Counted from the first letter of the stretch, positions 1-6,139 are shown. The stretch: 13,295 nt of DNA from an uncultured Lachnospiraceae bacterium (GCA_910585215.1 CAJUDQ010000038.1:19978-33272), one strand, 5' to 3'. Numbers and translations: made by a program. Notes: a model not told the origin generated them from the sequence alone.

Positions 1-3
1 GAC

Positions 4-36
4 ACACTCTTTCCCTACACGACGCTCTTCCGATCT
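4..36 (+). other. Illumina TruSeq read-1 adapter (sequencing artefact)
   Basis: These 33 bases, beginning ACACTCTTTCCC and ending GCTCTTCCGATCT, are identical to the 3' part of the standard Illumina TruSeq universal/read-1 adapter. They are not genomic. The contig end is therefore an untrimmed read end, and real sequence starts at about base 37. The minus-strand reading frame of the SIR2-like gene runs through the adapter without a stop, so an automatic gene call would add about 12 artificial residues to that protein. Confidence 0.97.
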
Positions 37-940
37 GATACCGTATTTGATAAAGTTCTTCTAAAATACATGATATCATTTCATGCTGATTATAAGGATA
101 CCAAATAGGACGAATATTAAGATCTGATAATTGACCTATTCTTTCCAATAGTGCTGGTTTGTATTGTTTATGGTTATATATAATTGGCTCATTTGGATTA
201 ATAGGATTATTGGTTTCCTCTGGCAAAGAAACAATCGCATAATGAATAATTTCTCTATTATGGTTTAATTCTTTCAATAGAGCTAATGTTCTATCTGAAA
301 CCAAACTACATCCTAAAAACAACATCATCTTATTTTCAAAAATTTTACTTAAAAATTGTTCGTATTCAGAATTTCCCGTGTATACTTCATTATAATCCTC
401 TTCCGTCAAAACGCAATATTCATACCGTTCAACATCTCCATGAAGCTTAATCAAATACGCTTGTCCTTGCTGCATCATACGATCAACAACAGCCTGATCT
501 TTATCATAACGTGGTAATATTTTTGTAAAATCCCTCTGATCTTTATACAAAGATTCTAACAAATGATCATAATTAGTAGTAATAACTGTTTCTTTAAAAA
601 GCTTTGGAAGCCATTGTTGGTTCTCACTATATGTATTGACTTCTTGTTTAAAAGTTCTGAGAAAGTAATCTTTAAAACCTCTTTGACCCATTTTTTGCAT
701 AAGCAGTGAAGCAGCCTTTTCCATGTTTCCGTTCTGTATTTCTTCTTCAACCTCACTACCAACTCCATACAATTCGGCCTTTTTCTCTAAAAAATCTTTC
801 CAAAGTGGAAATTGAGGTCTGGAAAAACCAGCTCCAATAAATGGTAATATCCTATCCCTCTTAAAATCTTCTGCAAGGGTTTCAAAGTTATCTCTGTTAT
901 CACATATTTGTATAATTTGTTTGAATGCTTCACTTTTCAT
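37..940 (-). CDS. SIR2-like domain protein, 3' end cut by contig edge
   Basis: The start ATG at 940-938 has a good AGGGAGGA site 6-7 bases upstream. The frame is open for 301 codons down to base 38, where the adapter begins. Motifs of the SIR2-like (SIR2_2) Rossmann fold appear in order: FIGAGFS (residues 34-40, NAD loop), a PLWKDFL helix, TTNYD (121-125), LHGDV with the candidate catalytic histidine H167, and FLGCSL (208-213). Such proteins deplete NAD+ in several anti-phage systems, alone or fused to sensor domains; whether a C-terminal domain followed is unknown. It lies just past a prophage lysis module, a usual place for accessory 'moron' genes, and has its own strong promoter. The family call is firm. 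The defence role is inferred from the family and location. Confidence 0.88.
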
Positions 941-1006
941 TTTTATTCCTCCCTATAAAAATATGAACAATGTAAATATTGTCTAATATTCTTTATTATT
1001 TTTGTT

Positions 1007-1035
1007 ATTATATTATTATTTGTTTAAAAATTCAA
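1007..1035 (-). promoter_or_regulatory. SigA-type promoter for the SIR2-like gene
   Basis: On the minus strand, TTGAAT (1035-1030) and TATAAT (1012-1007) are separated by exactly 17 bases. This predicts transcription from about base 1000 and a leader of about 60 bases before the SIR2-like ATG. Confidence 0.7.
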
Positions 1036-1273
1036 GTGAATTTTACACATTTCTACATAAAATATGTTTGTCACAACATTAGTTCATATTTAAATAAAAT
1101 TTAGGGGTATAAATAAAACTTTCTTTCTTACAAGCTTTTTACTTTTTAAAATCAAAACATTGGTTTTCTATATTCAATAAAGATTGTATCTTTTTACTCA
1201 ACAAATTATTTGTTATTTTATCAAGCTGCTCCCATATATCACTATATTTCTCATCAGAAAAATATTATCTCTC
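1036..1273. other. AT-rich gap with a short coding relic
   Basis: No complete gene is visible here. On the minus strand a 41-codon open stretch (about 1264-1139, ending TAA) reads like real protein, with pieces such as KYSDIWEQLDKI. It has no ATG and no ribosome binding site. It may be the C-terminal relic of a deleted gene between the lysis module and the SIR2-like gene. Confidence 0.3.
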
Positions 1274-1319
1274 AAAAAACTGTTTCCTACTACAAAAAAA
1301 GTAGCAGAAAACAGTTTTT
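1274..1319 (-). terminator. Intrinsic terminator after the lysis module
   Basis: AAAAACTGTTT and its perfect complement AAACAGTTTTT flank an inner CTAC/GTAG stem with a poly-A loop. U-runs occur in both directions. It lies 10 bases past the endolysin stop codon and would end the minus-strand lysis transcript. It could also act on the plus strand. Confidence 0.75.
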
Positions 1320-1328
1320 CATTTGTGG

Positions 1329-1653
1329 CTATTTAATCAGCTTTCCATTTTTAAGCAGAGATAACAACTTATTATTCTGCTCTGCGCTGCCTCTGTAGCC
1401 TGTAATCCCGTTTTTAGCTGCAATCCTCTGACGGTTTGCAAAGGAACTTTCTATCCCGACAGACTGCAATCCGTCTACAATGCTGACACTGCTGCCTGTA
1501 TAACGTGGATAGTAGCTTACCTGTGGTTCCGGTTTTGGAGCTGGTGCGGGAGCCGTATATAATCCTCGAATATCCCCGTCATTTACCCAACACAAGCCAT
1601 TGTCCAGCAAATACGGATTTGCAGCATCCACAATCTTTGTAATGGTTCCATGA
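1329..1653 (-). pseudogene. Phage endolysin, C-terminal fragment only
   Basis: About 108 codons remain, ending in TAG at 1329. The fragment starts with the end of a catalytic-domain-like segment (NPYLLDNGLCWVND), then a Pro/Ala linker (APAPAPKPEPQ). It ends in a roughly 60-residue module resembling cell-wall-binding tails of Clostridia phage endolysins (YPRYTGSSVSIVDGL, then IAAKNGITGYRGSAEQN and LLSLLKNGKLIK). The catalytic part is missing. Upstream bases belong to the holin in another frame, so a deletion has joined the two genes near 1645-1660. The frame extends upstream to a start at 1700, but that part is holin DNA read out of frame. The peptide is very unlikely to be made or to work. 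Confidence 0.8.
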
Positions 1654-1854
1654 TTTCTTGACATCTGGCAGACCTGCCACAGATGTAAGCAGGCTCGCAA
1701 TTCCCACTAGTGCTGCTGTGCCAATTACTGTTGCCCAGTCTACTGCTGTTATGGTGGCGGCAGTAGGCAGTAACGCAACCGCTGTCTGTGTCATTGTTTT
1801 TCCTGCCCTGATTCCGGCTGCTTTCAGCCACTTCCTTGTTTTTTTACTTATCAT
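1579..1854 (-). pseudogene. Phage holin (r1t-like), 3' end replaced by fusion
   Basis: The ATG at 1854 follows a strong AAGGAGGA site. Residues 1-67 look like a small phage holin of the r1t type: a basic N-terminus (KKTRKWLKAAGIRAGK), one long hydrophobic stretch (about 22-60), then GLPDVKK, near where such holins end. After residue 67 the frame continues for 24 residues into endolysin DNA read in the wrong frame, giving a Cys/Trp-rich tail. Length is therefore about 91 instead of roughly 75-85 residues. The order membrane protein, holin, endolysin is the normal phage lysis order. It may still insert in membrane, but the lysis cassette is dead because the endolysin is gutted. Confidence 0.75.
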
Positions 1855-1868
1855 TGTTTGAATCCTCC

Positions 1869-2165
1869 TTATCCTTTTATCTGTAATTCTTCTACTTCCT
1901 CCAGCAGATGTGTTACCATTCCATTTCCACCAAGCTCATGATATGCTTCATACATTTCTATAAAGTTTTGCAGACCATGCTTTGTGATATAGTTTCTCTC
2001 TGTCCATTCTTTGTGATATTCAATTAACTTTGCGCGGAGCATGAGCATAGTCCCTTTACTGTTCACATCCCTGTCTTTCTTCTGCTGCTTTAACAGCCAG
2101 ACGATATATCCAAGTACAACTGACAACACAATAGAATATGTCTGTATGAAAAATTCTTTCAACAT
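1869..2165 (-). CDS. Small phage membrane protein of the lysis cassette
   Basis: A 98-residue protein whose ATG at 2165 is preceded by a GAGGTGA site. Residues 5-25 form one transmembrane helix, followed by a basic stretch (KQQKKDRD) and a soluble, helical acidic tail (EYHKEWTERNYITKHG, then HLLEEVEELQIKG). It ends 14 bases before the holin start, whose ribosome site lies in the gap, so the two are co-transcribed. Its position and shape match small membrane proteins often found before holins in Firmicutes phages (accessory holin or holin regulator). I cannot name the family. The frame is intact, unlike its neighbours. Confidence 0.65.
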   Translation of the reverse strand: MLKEFFIQTYSIVLSVVLGYIVWLLKQQKKDRDVNSKGTMLMLRAKLIEYHKEWTERNYITKHGLQNFIEMYEAYHELGGNGMVTHLLEEVEELQIKG

Positions 2166-2192
2166 GTTTCACCTCATTTCTATTTTTCTACA

Positions 2193-2213
2193 ATAAAAAA
2201 AGCCTTATGGCTT
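2193..2213 (-). terminator. Terminator between tail fibre and lysis genes
   Basis: On the minus strand AAGCC-ATAA-GGCTT is followed by seven T residues. It lies between the end of the tail-fibre frame and the lysis cassette and would end the structural-gene transcript. Confidence 0.6.
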
Positions 2214-2243
2214 CCTTTGGTTTTTATTTATTTATTACTGTGC

Positions 2244-2940
2244 TTACTCTACGTTTATAGTTATGTTTTTGGCATCATAATACATTACCACATCTGTTGA
2301 AAAATTAGAGAGCGTGCATACTTCAAATTTTAATATTAAGCTGCTAGATACAAGGCTGCCAGATACAAAATGCAAAACATCTGTCGGTGTTATATTAAGG
2401 GCTTTCTAACACCTTCGACACATGAATCCCTGTTATCGCTGTCAGTCCAGTCCCAGCTGCTCCATTTAGTTTCCATAACACAATAGGAGCACCTTGGGCA
2501 ACATTTCCACATAGTGAAAAAAGAATTAGATGTGATATCATAAAAGAATAGTTGTTGCCATAATTAGTTATGCCAACTGCAGCTGTTAATGTAATTGTTT
2601 GCCCGAATTTTACTGTAATTACTTCTATACCTTTATAATTGTTTGCATTTGCAGCAATTTCATCCAATTTTTTCTTATCCGCCGCACTTAACAAACCATT
2701 TGAGGACTGTGTAGCTGTGCTGTAAGTCGTATTTGTTGGAACCTGCCATGTTTCGTCTCCACGCAAGAAGGAAGTATCATTCGTGGACAGCCCTTTTCCT
2801 GATACTTTATCCACCTTATTGCCCACAGTATTCCAAAGGGTTCTTTCGGCTGCTGTGATATGTTTTATGGCATCGCTTATATGGCTGTATGCTGCGTTCC
2901 AGCTATCTAGAAGTGCCTGTGTTATATAAAAGCCTTTTAC
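2244..2940 (-). pseudogene. Phage tail fibre / receptor-binding protein, frameshifted and startless
   Basis: The frame opens near 2940 with GFYITQALLDSWNAAYSHI, then a helical AERTLWNTV segment. Next comes a fibre motif common in Clostridia phages (KVDKVSGKGLSTND), then FLRGDETWQVP and a SAADKKKLDEIAANANNY repeat. The frame ends early with TAA at 2395. An extra C in the CCC run near 2397 explains this: skipping one base restores a frame that continues LNITPTDVLHF and ends at 2244. No ATG exists at the 5' end. The first usable codon is GTG at 2826, inside the conserved fibre part. The 5' end abuts the tail assembly chaperone, implying a deletion. Adsorption-protein homology is clear; function is lost. 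Confidence 0.75.
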
Positions 2941-3397
2941 TCCTCTTCCATTTCCAGAAAAACAAAAGTGGGAATATGAAGTTTCAGAAGGGCATAGTAA
3001 GCATAGTTTGGTTCTTCATCCCCTTCTTTTATTAGTTTTTTGCTTCTTCAATCTTCTCCTCAAGTCCTTTGGTAAGTCCTTGAAACTGCTGAATCCATAC
3101 CATTAAATCCTGATATTCTCCGGCATCATCTACCAGTGCATAAAGAAGCTCTTCTGGTGTCATTACTCCATAGGAATCCTGCAATTCCTTATCATACAAA
3201 TCTGGATATACCACTGAATTTGTAATCACTTTTGCAATATACTGTGTAGAATTTAATCTTGGTCTGAATAAATTTGGTTTTCCTGTCACCTGTACTTCCA
3301 TTGTACAACTATCTCTTAAATTTTCATTTTCTTTGGAAGTAATGTGTTTAAACTCCCATTCAAGCGGCTTTCCATTTTCATCCGTTAAACTGGAGGT
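2937..3397 (-). pseudogene. XkdN-like tail assembly chaperone (TAC) with -1 frameshift site
   Basis: The frame reads LTDENGKPLEWEFKHIT, then RPRLNSTQYIAKVITNSVVYP, then KELQDSYGVMTPEELL and AGEYQDLMVWIQQFQGL. This is the pattern of XkdN-type tail assembly chaperones (Phage_TAC_5). The zero frame stops at TAA 3034-3032, right after the heptamer A AAA AAC. A -1 slip enters a frame reading KLIKEGDEEPNYAYYAL and FVFLEMEEE, like the 'T' extension made by programmed frameshifting in other phages. That extension meets TAA at 2939-2937; the next residues KAFI match the family, so the stop looks like a GAA to TAA mutation. The 5' end is also broken: a TGA lies at 3400-3398 and no start precedes residue M at 3301. 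A decayed gene that normally helps build the tail around the tape measure. Confidence 0.75.
3035..3041 (-). promoter_or_regulatory. Slippery heptamer A AAA AAC, programmed -1 frameshift site
   Basis: The bases fit X XXY YYZ in register with the zero frame (GCA AAA AAC TAA), and the zero-frame stop follows at once. The -1 frame downstream has protein-like sequence of the expected kind for a tail chaperone extension. Phage tail chaperones generally use such a slip to make a minor long product. A one-base deletion in the A-run would give the same picture, but the exact heptamer register and known family behaviour favour recoding. Confidence 0.65.
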
Positions 3398-3528
3398 TCA
3401 TTGTCACAGGACCCAACGCATCCGGTGTAGCCGTTTAATAGTAACATATGATGTTTTGAAGTTTTCTTATTATTATTTTCTAATAAAATTTATTAGTATT
3501 ATTAACCCACAATACTTTATAAAAACAA
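3398..3528. other. Gap between phage relic and DUF4352 gene
   Basis: A short minus-strand stretch (about 3433-3398) reads TATPDALGPVTMNL out of frame with the chaperone and may be its displaced N-terminus or a relic of the gene before it. Beyond it, to 3528, the DNA is AT-rich with no supported gene. Confidence 0.3.
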
Positions 3529-3561
3529 TAAAACCTCACTTCCACATGTATGCGAGGTTTT
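3529..3561 (-). terminator. Terminator of the DUF4352 gene
   Basis: AAAACCTC (from 3531) pairs with GAGGTTTT (to 3560) around a loop of about 14 bases. On the minus strand it is followed by TATTGTTTTT. It lies about 25 bases past the TAA of the zinc-ribbon/DUF4352 gene. Confidence 0.7.
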
Positions 3562-3586
3562 GCTACTTAAACTATATTATTTTAAT

Positions 3587-4246
3587 TTAAAATATATTTT
3601 TTTCATTTTTAAAACTATAATCTCGATATTGTAAGATACAATCTTGAGCAGATACATCTTGTGGAATTTCAAATAATAAATTACCAGTAATATCTAAATT
3701 TGGATTAATAGTATCCACAGATATAAATTTTTCATCAGCGGCAACAACAAGGGATGAAGAATATTCTGCATTATCTGGACCTATAACCTTAAAATAATTC
3801 AACAATAAGCTTTGACTTTTCTTAGAAACATTAGTAATCGTAACATTTACAATTGCATATTTTCCGCTATCTGGTTTATAAGAACCCAAACCATTTGCTG
3901 CAGATATACTATCAGCTTCAGAAACTTCATTAACTACTAATGTCAATTCCTCTGTTATTTGTCCTGTTTGACCAAATTGAATCTCACTATTTTTGTCTTC
4001 ATTGTCTTGTATTGTTTGCTTTTTACTACTTTTGTCAGAAGATGAATTAACAGCAATACAAATAATAGCAACAATTATACAAAATCCAATAATTGAAAAC
4101 AAACATCCATGCCCTTTCTTCTTTTTTGTACTCTCTGTTTCATTTGCAGATGCATTGCTTGAGTTTAAAGGTCTACCACACTATGGGCAATTTATCGCCA
4201 TATCACTAACCTCTTTTCCACAATCTGGACATTTTATCAATCCCAT
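3587..4246 (-). pseudogene. Zinc-ribbon, membrane-anchored DUF4352-like protein with an in-frame amber codon
   Basis: The real start is ATG 4246, with AAGGAGGA 9 bases upstream. The protein opens with a zinc ribbon, CPDC (residues 6-9) then CP-stop-CGRPL. The TAG at codon 22 replaces what is usually Lys, Asn or His between the last two cysteines. After it come a Ser/Lys linker, one transmembrane helix (FSIIGFCIIVAIICIAV), and a soluble domain of about 130 residues resembling DUF4352 (GKYAIVNVTITNVSKKSQ, FKVIGPDNAEY). Without the amber it would be 219 residues. A TTG at 4102 could restart translation just before the helix and give a 171-residue anchored product without the ribbon. Such proteins are common in Firmicutes, role unknown. 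Confidence 0.75.
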
Positions 4247-4280
4247 AGTTCCTATCCTCCTTCGTATTTTTACAGGATTG

Positions 4281-4309
4281 ATTACAGCACATATCTTAAA
4301 AACTGTCAC
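4281..4309 (-). promoter_or_regulatory. Promoter of the DUF4352 gene
   Basis: On the minus strand GTGACA (4309-4304) and TGTAAT (4286-4281) are 17 bases apart, 35 bases upstream of the ATG at 4246. The gene is thus its own transcription unit, ended by the terminator at 3529-3561. Confidence 0.5.
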
Positions 4310-4367
4310 TCCATATTTTCCTTAATTTTCCAAAAATCAACAAAATAAAAATATATTAAACGAAATA

Positions 4368-4435
4368 TAAAAGCCCCCGACCGTCAATCGAGAGCTCTTT
4401 GCTGTCCTGCATGGAATTGTGATATCCTTTTGCCC
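4368..4435 (-). ncRNA. Putative small RNA of about 70 nt
   Basis: A near-consensus promoter (TTGCAA at 4470-4465, 17-base spacer, TATAAT at 4447-4442) points into a short segment. It ends in a strong terminator: AGCTCTCGA pairs with TCGGGGGCT through G-U wobbles (9 bp, 4396-4388 with 4380-4372), followed by TTTTATATTT. The only coding potential is an 18-codon ATG frame that runs into the terminator and has no good ribosome site. No other gene uses this promoter before the terminator. I infer an independent small RNA, possibly a phage or plasmid-type antisense regulator. Its target is not visible. Confidence 0.5.
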
Positions 4436-4441
4436 GCTGAT

Positions 4442-4470
4442 ATTATAGTGTATACAGATTTGAATTGCAA
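4442..4470 (-). promoter_or_regulatory. Strong promoter driving the small RNA
   Basis: TTGCAA (4470-4465), exactly 17 bases, then TATAAT (4447-4442) on the minus strand. It lies 31 bases past the stop of the 50-residue ORF and points away from it. Confidence 0.65.
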
Positions 4471-4500
4471 TATACAATCCTAATTTCCCACCAATCAAAT

Positions 4501-4653
4501 CTAATTCGTAGTAAACCCATTCATTTCCTTAAACTTCTCCGGCATATTCCAGCTTTCAAACGTTCCAGAAAGCTCCTCATCAAGAAGCTCTTCTCCCGCC
4601 TGAAACTTCTCAAGTGTAAAAGTATCACACAAACACCCTCTATGAACAATCAT
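4501..4653 (-). CDS. Small hypothetical ORF (50 aa) or gene relic
   Basis: From ATG 4653 the frame gives 50 residues beginning MIVHRGCLCDTFTLEKF, then an acidic helical part (AGEELLDEELSGTFES) and MPEKFKEMNGF, ending TAG at 4501. It is open for a few more codons upstream (NVDKQFGRQ) to a TAA, with no better start. The ribosome site is weak. Composition is protein-like and quite different from the AT-rich surroundings, so it may be the C-terminal end of a larger lost gene. I do not recognise the family. Confidence 0.4.
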   Translation of the reverse strand: MIVHRGCLCDTFTLEKFQAGEELLDEELSGTFESWNMPEKFKEMNGFTTN

Positions 4654-4737
4654 CTGCCTGCCAAATTGCTTGTCTACATTTTTGTATTACCAGTGTTATA
4701 TTTCAAATATTTATCTTTTGTTTTTTTGTTGTATTGC

Positions 4738-4944
4738 TTATGTATTATCTTCTATATTTCCTGCCTGAGTTTCCTTTTCCATTTCTCGCATATATTTTCT
4801 TAGCAAATGTGGATATGCACCCATCGCTATATTATCGAGAGCTCTCTTGGTATCTTCTTCTGTCTTATCTTTGCAATAAGCATCATTTATCATGATGCGT
4901 ACCTGACCGATATAATAATCCTTTGTAATCGCCATTTTCATCAT
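4738..4944 (-). CDS. Small hypothetical protein (about 68 aa)
   Basis: A short soluble helical protein (KDYYIGQVRIMINDAY, then TEEDTKRALDNIAMGAYPHLLRKYMREMEKE). Three in-frame ATGs lie at 4944, 4941 and 4935. The GAGAGG ribosome site fits the second best, with a 5-base gap. It lies about 85 bases upstream of the 50-residue ORF on the same strand, so the two may form one unit. I know small proteins of this look near phage and conjugative-element control regions in Lachnospiraceae, but cannot give a family or function. Confidence 0.6.
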   Translation of the reverse strand: MMKMAITKDYYIGQVRIMINDAYCKDKTEEDTKRALDNIAMGAYPHLLRKYMREMEKETQAGNIEDNT

Positions 4945-5159
4945 TTCCTCTCTGTTTATTCCTAATCCTAATAATATATGTACAACGGCAAGTACAAAAT
5001 TCTATCCTCTAAATAAACCGTTTTATCATTTTTCATTTTTTCTTAGGTACAGATTCCTTTTTTGCCCGTCATGCCGATAGCCCAGCTTGGTAAATTATAA
5101 AGTTACAAAATTAGTAGTTCCCAAAATTTTCCACTTTTTATTAAATATCATTTAACTTT
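4945..5159. other. Intergenic gap with a possible coding relic
   Basis: AT-rich, no complete gene. On the minus strand a stretch of about 19 codons (near 5104-5046) reads NLPSWAIGMTGKKGICT before TAA, with richer base composition than its surroundings. It looks like the tail end of a deleted gene. Confidence 0.25.
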
Positions 5160-5365
5160 CTAGGTAAAAAAATATTCCCCGTATTCATTTTTTTGTACAT
5201 CTAACAATATAGACCATTGTATAATATCTGCTTGTGAAAACTCTGTTTGACAGTTCATTTTTTTGAAACGGAATTTTTAGAAATCCCTAACTTCTCTGCA
5301 AACTTTCCTTGTGTACCATACATCTCAATGATGCGCCCTCGTAATTTATTGTAAGTATAAGACAT
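5160..5365 (-). pseudogene. DUF739 / Cro-like phage repressor, frameshifted at a poly-A run
   Basis: The ATG at 5365 follows AAGGAGGG-type Shine-Dalgarno bases. The first part reads MSYTYNKLRGRIIEMYGTQ, then KFAEKLGISKNSVSKK and TGA at 5257-5255. One more A in the seven-A run (5264-5258) restores the family pattern: MNCQTEFSQADIIQW, then LLDVQKNEYGEYFFT, ending TAG at 5160. Together these make a complete DUF739 protein of about 68 residues, a helix-turn-helix family encoded opposite phage repressors. It diverges from the XRE repressor at 5514 across shared operators. The break could be mutation, sequencing error, or slippage at A AAA AAA just before the stop. A -1 slip gives exactly the right frame. 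Confidence 0.75.
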
Positions 5366-5389
5366 TTCGTCCCTCCTTTCCTTAATCTA

Positions 5390-5505
5390 ATTATAAGTTT
5401 AACACTGTTTAACTGTATTGTTAAGCAAAAAGTTTGATGAAGTTTAACTTTCTACTTGAAAGTTTAATTGTATTAATGTATTATATAGTTAAAGACTAGA
5501 AAGGA
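5390..5505. promoter_or_regulatory. Divergent promoter/operator region of the phage switch
   Basis: The gap between the Cro-like gene and the repressor holds at least four similar boxes: AAGTTTAAC (5395-5403), TGTTTAAC (5406-5413), AAGTTTAAC (about 5441-5449) and AAGTTTAAT (5460-5468). Related AGTTTGAT and AGTTAAAG copies also occur. The rightward promoter is TTGAAA (5456-5461), 17 bases, TATTAT (5479-5484); a box overlaps its spacer. The leftward -10 is TATAAT at 5395-5390, overlapping the first box. This is the layout of a lambdoid-style switch, in which each regulator competes for shared sites. Confidence 0.65.
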
Positions 5506-5513
5506 GGAGACAA

Positions 5514-5867
5514 ATGAAAAATAAGATAACTGCAAAAAGACTTCAATTAGCCTTGTCAAATGCAAATATAAATCAGCAAGAATTGGCAGAAAGGTCTGGC
5601 GTTAGTAAAGCTTCTATAAGCCAATATATGAATGGTTCACATGCACCATCAAATATTAGTAGTGGTAAAATAGGTAAAGTTCTGAACGTTGAACCGATGT
5701 GGTTAATGGGTTTTGATGTAGAAATGAGAAAACAACTATCTTCCAAAAGTGCTGAAAATGATATGATTTTATTAAAAAAATTTTCTATGCTTAATGAACG
5801 TGATAAAAAAATTGTTATGTCAATGATTGATTCTATGTTATCAAATAAAAAAGATGGGGCGGACTAG
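5514..5867 (+). CDS. XRE-family (CI-like) repressor without protease domain
   Basis: A 117-residue protein starting at ATG 5514, 8 bases after AAGGAGG. Residues 6-66 form a Cro/CI helix-turn-helix: INQQELAERSGVSKASISQY gives the recognition helix, followed by KIGKVLNVEPMWLMG. The C-terminal half (about 75-112, LLKKFSMLNERDKKIVMSMID) is a short helical dimerisation-like segment. The S24 peptidase domain of SOS-cleavable repressors is absent, so induction would need an antirepressor or partner peptidase. It diverges from the DUF739 gene across the GTTTAA boxes and should repress one or both promoters. It is intact and is the best candidate for keeping the element silent. Confidence 0.85.
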   Translation: MKNKITAKRLQLALSNANINQQELAERSGVSKASISQYMNGSHAPSNISSGKIGKVLNVEPMWLMGFDVEMRKQLSSKSAENDMILLKKFSMLNERDKKIVMSMIDSMLSNKKDGAD

Positions 5868-6055
5868 CCCCACTTTTCTAAGAATAACTTTATGAATGTA
5901 TGTAGATATTCTAAAATATCTGCATCTTCAATTTTCTCCACCGTTTCGATGATTTTCTTTTGTAAAATTCTTTTTTCATCTAAGTCTTTATCCATTATCA
6001 GCATTCCCCCCATGCAAATATTTTTTGCAAGGAGTAGAACTTCTTTTCTTTTCAA
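5864..6055 (-). CDS. Small hypothetical protein convergent with the repressor
   Basis: The frame is open from a TTG at 6055 (63 residues). The internal ATG at 5995, after a GGGGG stretch, gives 43 residues: MDKDLDEKRILQKKIIETVE, then ADILEYLHTFIKLF. It is a short amphipathic, coiled-coil-like protein. Its stop shares the palindrome CTAG (5864-5867) with the repressor's TAG, so the two genes converge with a 4-base overlap. Similar short helical proteins sit next to phage repressors in Clostridia and may modulate them. I infer this from position only. Confidence 0.5.
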   Translation of the reverse strand: MKRKEVLLLAKNICMGGMLIMDKDLDEKRILQKKIIETVEKIEDADILEYLHTFIKLFLEKWG

Positions 6056-6121
6056 TACTCATCCCCTTGCTAAAAATATCTTACCATATTTTTACAAAAA
6101 AAATCTATATTTCTACAAAAA

Positions 6122-6139
6122 TGTCCATAAATATGGACA
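6122..6139. repeat. Perfect palindrome, probable operator
   Basis: TGTCCAT, four bases, ATGGACA: a perfect 7-bp inverted repeat. It lies between the second XRE gene and the small convergent ORF, about 40 bases past the XRE stop and 70 bases upstream of the small ORF. No T-run follows, so an operator is more likely than a terminator. Confidence 0.5.

Noticed and set aside
556..768. 70-codon minus-strand frame inside the SIR2-like gene
   Set aside because: It overlaps the SIR2 frame on the same strand, is Lys/Leu-rich with no ribosome site, and lacks any motif.
1658..1861. 67-codon plus-strand frame with a hydrophobic end
   Set aside because: Antisense shadow of the holin; its hydrophobicity comes from the Ala/Val-rich holin codons read backwards.
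4368..4396. CRISPR-like or tracrRNA element
   Set aside because: No repeated spacers or matching repeats anywhere in the window and no cas genes; only one promoter-terminator unit is seen.
4465..4803. 112-codon plus-strand frame with hydrophobic C-terminus
   Set aside because: Antisense to the 50-residue ORF and the end of the 68-residue ORF, no ribosome site, and it starts over the small-RNA promoter.
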